Virus record (IMG/VR): IMGVR_UViG_3300047560_000826
Coordinates: 1-38,443 of that record
Strand: one strand, 5' to 3'
Length of the DNA stretch: 38,443 nt
From: a virus
Positions 22,076-34,095 of this stretch are shown here, one piece after another. Under the pieces are notes generated by a model. It made no database searches, was not told the origin of the DNA, and worked only from the letters and a program-made list of their open reading frames with translations. A program made the translations under genes and the position numbers. Position 1 is the first letter of the stretch, and the number at the start of each line of letters is the position of its first letter.

Positions 22076-22756
22076 ATGGGTCTGACAGATATTCTTGCAA
22101 TCAGCGAATCGGTTGGAATCAATGACCAGCGATTTGTCGGTCAATCAATTAGCCGAAATCAGCGCCTCACCACCTCTGAGGTTCTGACTGTTGTTCCGTT
22201 CATTTTTGAATTAAAGCCAATGAACTGGTTGCTGTATAGCAAAAACAGATCTCTGCTGAATTCTTTGCGGATTGCCGACAAGTCATTGCAGCAAGTGCTG
22301 AACTTTGGCCAAACAGGATGGTCAAACTATATCAAGTACCAAGGCGACATGACGGGTTCTCAGATCGCCTCATGTCAATGGCAGACGGCAAGCGCAAACA
22401 AAACCTTGGTGCTTGGCAGTCTTCCGTCAATGAGCGCGACTGATTACATTGTAAAAATTGGCGACTTCTGCCAAGTTGGTCGATATTCTTATATTGCAAC
22501 AGCAAACGTGCAAAGAGGATCTGGATCTACTGTAAACATTCCTGTTCATCGTTCTTTGATTGCCGCGCTTGTTTCTCCTGTTAATGCTGTGATTGGTGAA
22601 TACGGAACAACAATCAGCTTTGATGGATCGACATACACGGGGATCACTTTCCCTGTTGTCCTGCGCGAATATCCAACATACACACTGATTCCAATCACAA
22701 ATGATTCCTATGTCCAATGGAGTGGATCATTTAAAGCGATGGAGTATGTCCTATGA
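22076..22756 (+). CDS. Distal/minor tail protein, unknown family
   Basis: A 226-residue protein directly after the tape measure, the slot for lambda gpM/gpL-like or distal tail proteins. Mixed beta content with PVVLREYPTYTLIPI and VQWSGSFKAMEYVL at the end, which could close a beta barrel. Not recognised with certainty. Stop overlaps the next start (ATGA). Confidence 0.55.
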   Translation: MGLTDILAISESVGINDQRFVGQSISRNQRLTTSEVLTVVPFIFELKPMNWLLYSKNRSLLNSLRIADKSLQQVLNFGQTGWSNYIKYQGDMTGSQIASCQWQTASANKTLVLGSLPSMSATDYIVKIGDFCQVGRYSYIATANVQRGSGSTVNIPVHRSLIAALVSPVNAVIGEYGTTISFDGSTYTGITFPVVLREYPTYTLIPITNDSYVQWSGSFKAMEYVL

Positions 22757-23358
22757 ATATCATTGCTCCTGTTGATGGCGTAAGCAATATCCGTCATGCC
22801 GAGTTTGTTCGCGTGACGACCGAATCTGGTGTTTATTTGTTTTCAACAGCTCCGTTTGCAATGACGATTCCAGCCGTGGACTCCAATCCTTTTGATGGGT
22901 TGAGCCAGCTTGTTTCTATTGGCGACGCATCTCGCGACATCAAGAGTACGGCAAATGAGACAACAGTAACTCTTGTTGGTATTGACACTGCTTTACTTGG
23001 TTGGGTCTTGGGTCAAAACATCAAAGGCTCAAAGATTGAGATGTGGCATGGTTTCTTTAACACCGATAACCAACTCATCACAACCGGTGGAACCGGCGGT
23101 CTATACAAGTTCTTTACTGGCTATATCACTACATTCAGCATCTCAGAATCTTGGGATGAAGATCACAAGTCATATCTTGGCGTGATTAACGTGAGTGCGT
23201 CATCGACCCAATTGATTTTGCAAAACCGGACGGCTGGAAGATTTACCAATGATAATTCATGGCAATTTTTCAATCCCGGCGACACAAGCATGAATAGGGT
23301 TGCATTACTTGAATCGCTGAACTATCAATTTGGTAAGGGCGCAAGCTCGAATAGCTAA
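22753..23358 (+). CDS. Minor tail / baseplate hub protein
   Basis: A 201-residue protein with beta strands in the first half and the segment NRTAGRFTNDNSWQFFN followed by PGDTSMNRVALLES. GR-T-N and GDTSM-RV are typical of DUF2163-like or gpL-like tail tip proteins. It probably forms the ring that anchors the central fibre. ATG overlaps the previous gene and its stop overlaps the next ATG (TAATG). Confidence 0.6.
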   Translation: MNIIAPVDGVSNIRHAEFVRVTTESGVYLFSTAPFAMTIPAVDSNPFDGLSQLVSIGDASRDIKSTANETTVTLVGIDTALLGWVLGQNIKGSKIEMWHGFFNTDNQLITTGGTGGLYKFFTGYITTFSISESWDEDHKSYLGVINVSASSTQLILQNRTAGRFTNDNSWQFFNPGDTSMNRVALLESLNYQFGKGASSNS

Positions 23359-23789
23359 TGATTCGATACGCGAATCCTCACGACAATGAGAAGATCAAAG
23401 AGCTTTTGATTCATTTTCATCGTCAATACGATCACCCTTTGTCTCAAGATATGTCAAAGTGGTCGCATAGCCATGTAGATACAGTTTTGTCTCAGGTGTA
23501 TGCGGGTAGAGGCTTCATTCTTGTCGATGAAGATTTGACCGGGTTGCTGGTAGCCGTCAAATGCCCATGTCTATGGATTCCTGATGTATTTACGCTTCAA
23601 GAGGCTATGTGGCATGGAAAAACCGACCGAGTAAAGGTTGAATTGTTGCGTGAGTATTTCAAAATTGCGAGACAATGGGTGGATGAAGGCAAGGTGTCTG
23701 ATTTCTATTTCAGCACCTATGGCAACGCAGACTTTGAAAGACATCAAATGAAACGAATCAACACAACATGGGGCGTGAATCATGGCTGA
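23358..23789 (+). CDS. GNAT-like acetyltransferase in the tail cluster
   Basis: A 143-residue protein: MIRYANPHDNEKIKELLIHF matches the first strand and helix of GNAT enzymes, then GRGFILVDEDLTGLLVAV forms the central strands and VELLREYFKIARQWV a long helix. The acetyl-CoA loop (R/Q-x-x-G-x-G/A) is not obvious, so it may be a degenerate or structural GNAT. It occupies the place where lambda-type phages carry the NlpC/P60 tail protein. Genes annotated this way are seen before J-like genes in some aquatic phages. Confidence 0.6.
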   Translation: MIRYANPHDNEKIKELLIHFHRQYDHPLSQDMSKWSHSHVDTVLSQVYAGRGFILVDEDLTGLLVAVKCPCLWIPDVFTLQEAMWHGKTDRVKVELLREYFKIARQWVDEGKVSDFYFSTYGNADFERHQMKRINTTWGVNHG

Positions 23790-26700
23790 GGCGTTAGCAA
23801 CATATCTTGTTGAGGAATACGCTTTCAACCAAGCGGTTGCAACCGTTGTTGCATACGGTACGGTCATTTACGCTTCATCTGTTGTCAGTCAGAAACTTAA
23901 CCAGCAAGATTTTGGCGCGTTGTCGTCTGGAACAAATCCCGGCTCTCGCGCTCAGGTTCCTCCGGCTGGAAGCAATAAATTGCCGATTGTTTATGGCTCC
24001 GCCTATGTCGGCGGAATCATTAGCGATCTGAGCATCACAAGTGACAATCAAACTTTGTATTTTGTGATCTCTCTGTCTGAGGTGACGAATACAGAATCAG
24101 GTGGAACCCCTGACACTTTCTCATTTGGTGATATTTATTGGGGCGGCAAAAAGTGCAATATGACCGGCCCTCAGGTCAATTCGCTGCTCGATGAATCGAC
24201 TGGCCTGACGGATTCCACGATTGATGGAAAACTGTTCATTTACACATTCCGTAATGGCTCAAGCAGCGGTGTAAACACTTCTTTGACTGCCATTCAGATC
24301 ATGCAAGAGTCTGGATTGACTTACACATGGGACTCATCCAAGTTGATGAGCAATTGTGCTTTTGCAATCGTCAAGATGGTTTATAGCTATTCCGCTGGCC
24401 TTACATCTTTGCAGCAAACTAGATTCCAGATTACAAACTCGCGCAGAGATATTGGCGCTTGTTTCTTGGATTACATGACATCAACTCGATATGGGGCAGC
24501 TATTCCGTCGAGTCAAATTGACACTACAAGCCTTGATGATCTGACGACCTATGGAAACCAAATCATTTCGTATACGGATAGCAACGGAAACCCTGCGACT
24601 CAACCAAGATTCAAGTTTGACGGCGTAGTTGATACGACCCAAACGATCATGCAGAACCTTCAAATGATGGCTGCATCTTGTGACTGCTTGCTCAAATACA
24701 ACGAGATTCAGAGCAAGTGGGGTGTGATTGTTCAGAGTCCCGACAAGCCTATTGTCATGGATTTGAACGATAGCAACATGGTGTCTAGCATCAATGTATC
24801 TCCAATTGATGTCAGCAATTCATACAACATTGTTGAATGCAAATATCCAGATGGCACTGTCAAGGATTCATTCAATTCCGTAACTTATGACTTGGCTCAA
24901 ATCGCTCCAAGTCTATTGTTCAACAATGAGCCTGTAAACAAACAATCCATCAATCTGAATCTCGTAAACAATGATGTGCGAGTTCAGATGCTTGCCTATC
25001 GTTTCTTGAAGGCTGCTAGAGAAGATTTGCAGATTCAGTGCAAGATCAACTATTCCGGCATTCAATTAGAAGCTGGCGATGTTGTGACTGTTACGAATGC
25101 AAATTACGGATGGACAGCCAAGCCGTTTAGGGTTCTAAAAGTCACAGAAGTATTTGGAGATGATGGAAACATCATTGCTCAATTAAGCCTGTCTGAATAC
25201 AACTCATCCGTCTATGATGACGCAAGCGTTACTCAATTCACTCCGGCGCCCAATACGGGCATTGGAGATCCATCGTTCTTTGGAACTCTATACGCACCGT
25301 CCGTGACAAATGTTCAGGCATCTGCTCCTGTTCCTTCGTTTGATGTGGCTGTGACTTGCGCGAGTAACGGCATTGTTCAGTATGCGGAAGTTTATTATTC
25401 AGCATATCCAACACCATCTGATTCTCAGAGGATCTTTGCCGGAACAACGGCAATCAATCCCGGTGGAAATCCATACAGTCCGTCATCCTCAATGGGTGTT
25501 GTGACAATCAGCAATATCCCTCAAGGGGGTTGGTACTTCGCCGTCAAATATGTGAACGCATTGGGATCAAGTGATTTCTCTGCATCATCTGCTGTATTCC
25601 AATGGCGTCCATACACATTCCAATTCTCTGATCGCTATCTGTCGGTTGCTTATGCAGATGACATTTCTGGTGGTGGTTTCTCTTTATCTCCAACAGGTAA
25701 GGAATTCTTTGGGTTACTGAATCAATCAAATACGATTGTTTCATCTGATCCTTCTGCGTATACATGGTATGACGCAAATCCTGATTTTGCGTCTGACAAC
25801 TTCTTGCTTTACGCAAGCCGTCAGAATAGAAAGTTCACATTTGCATCGGGTGGTGCTGTATATGCGAGTCAGACAGGTTCCTATGTGCCGTCCGACACAT
25901 CAACATACGATCAATCGTTGTGGTCTGCATTAGCAGATGGAACAAACATTATCGACCTTGATGCTCGAACTGGTCAGCTAATTAGGGTTGGCACATCTGC
26001 AATCTCATCTTCGGATGGTTTGATTAAGGTTGTGAACAACCAGACGGGGCAGATCATTGCGCAGCTCGACAAATTCTTAAACTTTGGCGAAGGTGTAAAT
26101 CAAAAGACGTTCCCTGTATCCGCTTTGACAATTGACGTTTTTGGTCGTGTGGTAGGCGTTGTTGATCCAGATGATTTCTATTTCACGGCCAATGTTTTTA
26201 CCGCAATCGCTGGTCAAACATCATTCTCTGTGGCTCACGTTGTTGGGCAAATTCTTGTTTTCAAGAATGGTATTTTGCTTGGCTTGTCCGATTACACGGA
26301 AACAACATCAACTGTTGTTCTAAATGTGGCTTGCACAGTAAATGACCGCATCACAACTCTTAACATGAGAGCTACATCAACGTTGTCTTACTATGAGCCT
26401 CTGAACATTACTGTGGCTTCAATTGCATCGTCAACAGTGACGTACAGCTCAAGCTCATCTCCTTATCAGTACATCAATGCTGGTGACAAGATCACGTTTG
26501 TCAATGCTGGAACTCCGACTCAATACACGGTCAGTACAGTTAATTACGCAACTCGACAAATCACATTCACAACATCCCCAACGGGAATTGTTGCTGGAAC
26601 GCCTTTGTACCGATACAGAAATGCGGGAACATCATATGTTCCATTTAGTCGTTACGATGTGAGTCTTTCATCTGTCTCAAGCTATACACCATCCAATTGG

Positions 26701-27078
26701 TCATTCAGATCTGGATTTGAGCTTATTTTTGTAAATGGCTCTATTTTTAATGAGATTGATTATGATTTGACATCGGGTGTTCTAAGTGGTCTGCCGGATG
26801 TAATGACAGGCTCGATGTCTGTGATCCAATTCTCGGAAAATAGTTTTGGTGTGCCATGCTCGGCTGTAACGAACACCTTAACAACAACAACAACCGGTCA
26901 GACTATTTACAGTTTCGATCACAACGCAGATGCGTTCCAGCTTTATGCGAACGGTGCTATGCTGACTGATGGCGCGGACTTTACAGAGAATCCGACAACA
27001 TTTACACTAGCAACTACGCCGACCAATGACTTTACAATTCTTCAACAACAAACTTTTGCAAGGGCTGGTGCAGCATGA
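23782..27078 (+). CDS. Central tail fibre / tip attachment protein (J-like)
   Basis: A 1098-residue protein. The N-terminus has a hydrophobic helix (ATVVAYGTVIYASSVVS), then LPIVYGSAYVGGIISD and a hub core (residues 60-480) typical of J-like and phage tail tip proteins. A fibronectin-like domain lies around 510-610. The C-terminal 300 residues hold three copies of a small beta domain (around 800-865, 975-1020 and 1033-1098), each with a V-x-x-NG core. It probably contacts the receptor and opens the tail. It overlaps its neighbours by 8 and 4 bases. Confidence 0.85.
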   Translation: MAEALATYLVEEYAFNQAVATVVAYGTVIYASSVVSQKLNQQDFGALSSGTNPGSRAQVPPAGSNKLPIVYGSAYVGGIISDLSITSDNQTLYFVISLSEVTNTESGGTPDTFSFGDIYWGGKKCNMTGPQVNSLLDESTGLTDSTIDGKLFIYTFRNGSSSGVNTSLTAIQIMQESGLTYTWDSSKLMSNCAFAIVKMVYSYSAGLTSLQQTRFQITNSRRDIGACFLDYMTSTRYGAAIPSSQIDTTSLDDLTTYGNQIISYTDSNGNPATQPRFKFDGVVDTTQTIMQNLQMMAASCDCLLKYNEIQSKWGVIVQSPDKPIVMDLNDSNMVSSINVSPIDVSNSYNIVECKYPDGTVKDSFNSVTYDLAQIAPSLLFNNEPVNKQSINLNLVNNDVRVQMLAYRFLKAAREDLQIQCKINYSGIQLEAGDVVTVTNANYGWTAKPFRVLKVTEVFGDDGNIIAQLSLSEYNSSVYDDASVTQFTPAPNTGIGDPSFFGTLYAPSVTNVQASAPVPSFDVAVTCASNGIVQYAEVYYSAYPTPSDSQRIFAGTTAINPGGNPYSPSSSMGVVTISNIPQGGWYFAVKYVNALGSSDFSASSAVFQWRPYTFQFSDRYLSVAYADDISGGGFSLSPTGKEFFGLLNQSNTIVSSDPSAYTWYDANPDFASDNFLLYASRQNRKFTFASGGAVYASQTGSYVPSDTSTYDQSLWSALADGTNIIDLDARTGQLIRVGTSAISSSDGLIKVVNNQTGQIIAQLDKFLNFGEGVNQKTFPVSALTIDVFGRVVGVVDPDDFYFTANVFTAIAGQTSFSVAHVVGQILVFKNGILLGLSDYTETTSTVVLNVACTVNDRITTLNMRATSTLSYYEPLNITVASIASSTVTYSSSSSPYQYINAGDKITFVNAGTPTQYTVSTVNYATRQITFTTSPTGIVAGTPLYRYRNAGTSYVPFSRYDVSLSSVSSYTPSNWSFRSGFELIFVNGSIFNEIDYDLTSGVLSGLPDVMTGSMSVIQFSENSFGVPCSAVTNTLTTTTTGQTIYSFDHNADAFQLYANGAMLTDGADFTENPTTFTLATTPTNDFTILQQQTFARAGAA

Positions 27079-28310
27079 CGCAAGCATTTAACCTCTCACA
27101 ATTAGCAAACAATCTGAATTCATCTGGTCAGCTAGATGGTTCTGATGGTTTGTTTAATGCAGTTCCACCTGCTAATGGCGGCACAGGACTAACAACGCTT
27201 GGCGCTGCTGGCAATATGCTTATTGCCACGGACCCTTCTACGTTGGCGGCTGTGACAATGCCAACATTTGGCTTTAAGAACCGCATCATCAATGGTGCGA
27301 TGATGATTGACCAGCGTAATGCGGGGGCTAGTGTTACTCCTACGGCTGGTGCATATACTCTTGATAGATATACGGCTAACCTTGCTCAAGCATCAAAGTT
27401 AACGATACAGCAAAGTTCAACGGCTCCAACAGGTTTTATCAATTCGTTATTGGTTACATCTTCATCTGCCTATTCAGTTTTAACTGGCGACTATTTCAAC
27501 ATTCAACAAAATATTGAAGGTCTAAACATTGCTGACCTTGCTTGGGGTACTGCAAATGCTGCTCCTGTAACTTTGTCTTTTTGGGTTCGTAGTTCTCTAA
27601 CAGGCGCTTTTGGTGGTTCTTTGCGAAACAACGCAAGTGACCGTTCGTATCCGTTTACATATACCATCAACAGCGCAAACACATGGGAACAAAAGATTAT
27701 TACTATTGCTGGTGATACATCTGGAACATGGCTAACTACAAACGGAATAGGTATTAAAGTCGGTTTTAGTTTAGGCGCTGGTGCTACTTATAGCGGCACA
27801 GCAAGCGCATGGGCAGGAGCTAACTACTTTCAACCAACAGGCGCAACATCCGTAGTCGGCACTAACGGAGCCACCTTCTACATCACAGGCGTTCAACTAG
27901 AAAAAGGCAGCACAGCCACTTCGTTTGACTACCGCCCGTATGGTACTGAGTTGGCTTTGTGTCAGCGGTATTGCCCTGTATTTGATGCTTCAACAGGAAC
28001 AGGCGCTCGTATTCTTGGTTATGGTCGTAGCACTACTTCTACCGATGTTTCTTTTGAATTTCCAGTTACTTTAAGAACGCCGCCAACAGGCATCACTGTT
28101 TCATCCGCTTCTAACTTTAATATTTTTAATCCTGCCAACGGTGGTTCAGGTGCTGTGACTGCATTAACTTTTAGCCTTGGAGATATACAAGGTTCAATTC
28201 TTTCCGCAACAACTACGGTTGCAACTCCAACTATTGCTGGCGGTAGTTTATTGCAAATGTATCCAAATTCTACAAGTGCAAAAATCATTTTTAACGGGTG
28301 CGAATTATGA
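27075..28310 (+). CDS. Tail fibre / receptor-binding protein
   Basis: A 411-residue protein. PPANGGTGLTTLGAAGNML is a repeat-like motif of fibre shafts; FKNRIINGAMMIDQRNAG, then YTLDRYTA and the middle beta sandwich with FYITGVQLEKGSTATSFDYR and ALCQRYC are hallmarks of a carbohydrate-binding-like fibre domain common in marine and freshwater phages. The last 100 residues form a separate tip. It most likely binds the host surface. ATG overlaps the J stop (ATGA). Confidence 0.75.
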   Translation: MTQAFNLSQLANNLNSSGQLDGSDGLFNAVPPANGGTGLTTLGAAGNMLIATDPSTLAAVTMPTFGFKNRIINGAMMIDQRNAGASVTPTAGAYTLDRYTANLAQASKLTIQQSSTAPTGFINSLLVTSSSAYSVLTGDYFNIQQNIEGLNIADLAWGTANAAPVTLSFWVRSSLTGAFGGSLRNNASDRSYPFTYTINSANTWEQKIITIAGDTSGTWLTTNGIGIKVGFSLGAGATYSGTASAWAGANYFQPTGATSVVGTNGATFYITGVQLEKGSTATSFDYRPYGTELALCQRYCPVFDASTGTGARILGYGRSTTSTDVSFEFPVTLRTPPTGITVSSASNFNIFNPANGGSGAVTALTFSLGDIQGSILSATTTVATPTIAGGSLLQMYPNSTSAKIIFNGCEL

Positions 28311-28474
28311 TGTACAAACTTTATAAAACTCAAGACGATAAAGATGCGGCGATGTCTATTGGCGTAGAACCTCAAATTAGTTTTGTATTTGACCCCGCCA
28401 ACACAGACTACCAAGCCTATTTGAAATGGCTGGAAGAAGGCAACACGCCTTTACCTGCTGACGAGCTTCAATAA
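28307..28474 (+). CDS. Small fibre-associated protein
   Basis: A 55-residue protein starting MMYKLYKTQDDKDAAM and ending YLKWLEEGNTPLPAD, a pattern shared with short proteins downstream of fibre genes (for example the C-termini of fibre assembly proteins). ATG overlaps the fibre stop by ATGA (28307-28310). A chaperone or fibre-tail accessory role is inferred. Confidence 0.55.
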   Translation: MMYKLYKTQDDKDAAMSIGVEPQISFVFDPANTDYQAYLKWLEEGNTPLPADELQ

Positions 28475-28497
28475 AATAAAACAAGACATGATTGGCG

Positions 28498-28542
28498 GCT
28501 GATGTGAGTTCATGTCAGCTATAACCGAGAATTGGAGCTGAC

Positions 28543-28545
<3 letters not shown>
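28498..28545 (+). promoter_or_regulatory. Two mutually exclusive RNA hairpins over the start of the 28543 gene
   Basis: Hairpin A pairs 28498-28506 with 28511-28519 (nine pairs including two G-U, loop AGTT). Hairpin B pairs 28511-28520 (CATGTCAGCT) with 28536-28545 (AGCTGACATG), a perfect ten pairs with a 15-base loop; it encloses the start codon ATG 28543-28545 and part of the GGAG site (28534-28537). Both use 28511-28519, so they cannot form together. A leaves the start open, B closes it. A regulatory role is inferred. Confidence 0.6.
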
Positions 28546-30937
<2,392 letters not shown>

Positions 30938-30942
30938 AAGAT

Positions 30943-31992
30943 ATGAAAATTGCTGTCTACGCCATCGCCAAAAACGAAGAACAGTTTGTAAAGCGCTTTT
31001 GTGAATCCGCAAGAGATGCTGATTACATTCTGATCGCTGATACAGGATCAACGGACAACACTGTTGGTCTTGCATTGGATTGTGGGGCGACCGTACAGAG
31101 CATTTTCATTTCTCCTTGGCGTTTTGACAAAGCGCGTGACGCAGCCCTCTCAATCATCCCTCCAGACATTGATGTGTGTATCAGTCTCGATTTGGATGAG
31201 GAGCTTCAAGAAGGTTGGCGAGAGGAGATCGAACGAGTCTGGAAAGAAGACACAACCAGACTTCGCTACAAATTCGATTGGGGCATGGGTATTGCCTTCT
31301 ATTACGAGAAGATCCATCACCGCAAAGGCTACCATTGGCATCATCCATGCCATGAATATCCTGTGCCAGATGTTAGAACGAAAGAGGTTTGGGCGCATAC
31401 AGATATGCTTTTAGTTGTCCATAAGCCTGATCCAACAAAGTCGCGCGGCCAATACCTCGATCTGCTGAAAGTCGCAGTTACAGAAGATCCTCGCTGCCCA
31501 CGCAATGCGTTTTATTACGCGCGTGAGTTGACTTTCTATCGTCATTGGGATGAAGCGATTTCAGAATTGAATCGCTATCTTGCATTGCCAGAAGCCACAT
31601 GGGAGAACGAGCGTTGCTACGCCATGCGATTGATGGGTAAATGCTATGATGAACTTGGTCAATACTGGAATGCTTTGAAGTGGTATCGACTGGCCTGCGC
31701 GGAAGCTCCGATGACCCGTGAGCCTTGGTGCGAAATGGCGATGTTTTCTTATAGAAACCAACAATGGACCGATTGTTATTTCGCTGCAAAGAAGGCTTTG
31801 GAGATCACGAATAAACAAGAAGTCTATACAATGAATCCAGATGTGTGGACTGAACAGCCGCACGATCTTGCAAGCATTGCGGCGTGGCATTTGGGATTGA
31901 AAGATGAAGCTATTGAGCATTGTCAAGCGGCCCTGATGTACGCCCCTGCAAATGAACGAATCCAAAACAATTTACAAATGATGGTGCATTGA
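30943..31992 (+). CDS. Family 2 glycosyltransferase with TPR repeats
   Basis: A 349-residue protein. Residues 1-120 form a GT-A domain: IAKNEE at the N-terminus, ADTGSTDNT (32-40) for nucleotide-sugar binding, and LDLDEEL (81-87) as the metal-binding DxD. Residues 160-345 are helical TPR-like repeats (YYARELTFYRHWDEAISELNRYL; in part), ending NNLQMMVH. Such enzymes transfer sugars to proteins or surfaces. It lies 5 bases after the GPT-rich fibre, the natural candidate substrate, although host surface glycan is also possible. Confidence 0.8.
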   Translation: MKIAVYAIAKNEEQFVKRFCESARDADYILIADTGSTDNTVGLALDCGATVQSIFISPWRFDKARDAALSIIPPDIDVCISLDLDEELQEGWREEIERVWKEDTTRLRYKFDWGMGIAFYYEKIHHRKGYHWHHPCHEYPVPDVRTKEVWAHTDMLLVVHKPDPTKSRGQYLDLLKVAVTEDPRCPRNAFYYARELTFYRHWDEAISELNRYLALPEATWENERCYAMRLMGKCYDELGQYWNALKWYRLACAEAPMTREPWCEMAMFSYRNQQWTDCYFAAKKALEITNKQEVYTMNPDVWTEQPHDLASIAAWHLGLKDEAIEHCQAALMYAPANERIQNNLQMMVH

Positions 31993-32174
31993 TGGCGACG
32001 ATTAACGCGACAGAAGCAAGGCTAGACACACATGAGGAGGTCTGCGCGATGCGCTATGAGCAGATCAATGCTCGACTCAAGCGACTTGAAAGTATTTTGC
32101 TCAGGGCTTGTGGTGTCATGCTATTAGGCATGGCTGGCGTGATCTGGACAACTATCATCCAACAGGCAAAGTGA
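31992..32174 (+). CDS. Small membrane protein, possible holin partner
   Basis: A 60-residue protein: a charged helix with two Cys-free heptads (YEQINARLKRLESIL) and one transmembrane segment (CGVMLLGMAGVIWTTII). The layout resembles XhlA-type hemolysin/holin partners. TGATG overlap with the glycosyltransferase stop. First gene of the lysis region. Confidence 0.55.
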   Translation: MATINATEARLDTHEEVCAMRYEQINARLKRLESILLRACGVMLLGMAGVIWTTIIQQAK

Positions 32175-32175
32175 T

Positions 32176-32904
32176 GTGCTTGATCCAATCTCTATCGGAT
32201 TGGCTATCAAAGCAATGCAGGGTGCTTTCAGCGGAATCCAATACTGTTGCGAAGCCTTGTCAGACGGCAAGGTACAGGTACAAAAAATAAAGAAAGCGGC
32301 GGAGGATGCCCAAGCGATCGTAAAAGAGGTCAAGGGCATTTGGAGTATTGTTCGTGGGCTATTTGGGAAACCCGCGCCAAAGGTTGAGCAGCCAGCAGTC
32401 ACAATAAGCTCGCCTAGTGAGCCTGCCAAACCCAAGCCCAAGGAAGTGTTCATCAAGCATATTCCAACCGAGGCTGAAATCGTCCAGCAGTTTGTGACGC
32501 ACATTGGTGACTTTTACCACCATCACCGCGAACTGTCGGAGCTATACGACACGAAATCTGAGGAGGTCTACGCTATGGATAGGCCAGACCCTCGGGACAT
32601 CCTGCTTTTATCTCAGATCAGGCATGAGCTTGATGGAGCGTATATGAAGCTCAGTGGCATGATGCGCGGCGCTCATGTTCCGCCCCAACTTGGGCCATTG
32701 TGGGACAACTTTAATGCAATATACGAAAATGCTAAAGAGAAGCAAGCGGCTCGTCGTGAGCGCGAACGTATCAGAAAGCAGCAAGATTCATGGCTACGCG
32801 AGGAGGAGCATCTGGAAAGGGTAGAACTAGCAATGGCGGTGTTCCTGGCGTTGCTGTTCGTTCTGGAGCTGTGGGCCGTATGGATAAACTCATTTACAGA
32901 TTGA
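32176..32904 (+). CDS. Lysis-region protein with C-terminal membrane anchor
   Basis: A 242-residue protein from a GTG start: N-terminal DPISIGLAIKAMQGAF helix, a Pro/Lys linker around 65-85, a helical middle (YHHHRELSELYDTKSEEVY), a basic coiled coil and a C-terminal membrane helix (AMAVFLALLFVLELWAVWI). I do not recognise the family. Its position suggests a role in lysis or in the virion-membrane interface. Confidence 0.55.
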   Translation: MLDPISIGLAIKAMQGAFSGIQYCCEALSDGKVQVQKIKKAAEDAQAIVKEVKGIWSIVRGLFGKPAPKVEQPAVTISSPSEPAKPKPKEVFIKHIPTEAEIVQQFVTHIGDFYHHHRELSELYDTKSEEVYAMDRPDPRDILLLSQIRHELDGAYMKLSGMMRGAHVPPQLGPLWDNFNAIYENAKEKQAARRERERIRKQQDSWLREEEHLERVELAMAVFLALLFVLELWAVWINSFTD

Positions 32905-33074
32905 TTGTTGGATTGGCCTGCCTGATATTGGCAATTGTGCTGATCGTGACACCCATTTTGACCAAGATGTTCATTGAGATGGACAGGCGAGACAAACGCA
33001 TGGCGGAATTGGAAAAGCAGTTACAGAAAAAGATAGAACAGTTTGAACAACCAGAACTACCGAAAGGCGAATGA
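32880..33074 (+). CDS. Small membrane protein with coiled-coil tail
   Basis: A 64-residue protein: one long membrane helix (LIVGLACLILAIVLIVTPIL) and a charged coiled coil MDRRDKRMAELEKQLQKK. The N-in, C-out arrangement with coiled coil is that of an inner-membrane spanin subunit (i-spanin), but the partner lipoprotein is not evident. ATG 32880 lies in the end of the previous gene. Confidence 0.55.
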   Translation: MDKLIYRLIVGLACLILAIVLIVTPILTKMFIEMDRRDKRMAELEKQLQKKIEQFEQPELPKGE

Positions 33075-33577
33075 TGCTATCTTTATTCTCAACACTTGGC
33101 GGCTTGCTGCTGTCCATGTTCCCAAAACTGATTGACCTGTTTCAAAACCGAAACGATCAAAAGCACGAAGCTGAACTAGCTCGTATCCAGACTGAGCGCG
33201 AGCTGCAATTGGCTGCGGCTGGTTTTGCTGCTCAAGCTAAAGTCGAGGAGCTGCGCACCGATCAAGTCTCTATTCAGGCCGATGCCGCCATGACTCAGGC
33301 GGCGTATTTGCATGAGGCAAAGGTACTGGAAAAGGCTGCGCCGTGGGTATCGACCTTTGTTGGCACTGTGCGCCCCATTGTGACCTACCTATTCGTTCTA
33401 GAACTTCTGTTTATCAACTGTGGTCTTGGTTACTATGTGTGGACACACCCAGAGATGATTAAGAGCGTTGACGATCTAATCCGCATTGGCAATGAGATTT
33501 TCAGCGACGATGAGATGGCCATGTTGGGCGGCATCATTGGTTACTGGTTCGGTTCTCGCGGGAACTCCAAGAAATGA
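33071..33577 (+). CDS. Holin (GTA 3TM-type)
   Basis: A 168-residue protein of the 3TM holin family of phages and gene transfer agents: a short N-terminal membrane helix (FSTLGGLLLSMFPKLI), a long Ala/Glu coiled coil, a second helix (PIVTYLFVLELLFINC) and a C-terminal GGIIGYWFGSRG. It makes pores that let the endolysin out. ATG overlaps the preceding stop; its stop overlaps the endolysin start (ATGA). Confidence 0.8.
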   Translation: MMLSLFSTLGGLLLSMFPKLIDLFQNRNDQKHEAELARIQTERELQLAAAGFAAQAKVEELRTDQVSIQADAAMTQAAYLHEAKVLEKAAPWVSTFVGTVRPIVTYLFVLELLFINCGLGYYVWTHPEMIKSVDDLIRIGNEIFSDDEMAMLGGIIGYWFGSRGNSKK

Positions 33578-34095
33578 TTACCAGCGACAAAGGTGTTGAG
33601 CTGATGCACAAGTTTGAGGGCTATCGTGACAAGCCCTACCAGTGCAGCGCGTCGATGTGGACGATTGGGTGGGGCCATGTGATCTACCAAGATCAGATCA
33701 AATACCCCATTGTTCGCAAAGAAGGCTACACAGGGATGCTCAGACCCGAGTACCCTTTAAAACCAGAAGATAACAGAGTATGGAGCAAAGATGAACTCAA
33801 AGAGATATTCCGAAAAGACATCCGATCTTTTGAATCTGGTGTTCTTAGACTTGCTCCCAATCTGGCTGGTCGTCAGGGTGCTTTCGACGCTTGCGTTGCA
33901 TTTTCCTTCAATGTCGGATTGGGGAATTTTCAGCGGTCTACTATTCGGATGAAGATAGGCCGCGAAGAATGGCAAGGCGCGGCGGAAGCCTTTATGAGCT
34001 GGACAAAGGCGGGTGGAAAAGAGCTGCGTGGCCTTGTGCTTCGTCGCACTGCCGAACGTCAGCTCTTTGAGACTTCTATCGAGAAAGAATCCTGA
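33574..34095 (+). CDS. Endolysin, GH24 lysozyme
   Basis: A 173-residue muramidase with the E-8-C-5-T catalytic triad of P21/P1-type lysozymes: E15, C24 and T30 in KFEGYRDKPYQCSASMWT. It cleaves the MurNAc-GlcNAc bond of peptidoglycan. No signal or SAR segment is seen at the N-terminus, so release depends on the holin. FDACVAFSFNVGLGNF and the helical C-terminus are typical. Its 3' end overlaps an antisense reading frame at 34076. Confidence 0.92.
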   Translation: MITSDKGVELMHKFEGYRDKPYQCSASMWTIGWGHVIYQDQIKYPIVRKEGYTGMLRPEYPLKPEDNRVWSKDELKEIFRKDIRSFESGVLRLAPNLAGRQGAFDACVAFSFNVGLGNFQRSTIRMKIGREEWQGAAEAFMSWTKAGGKELRGLVLRRTAERQLFETSIEKES

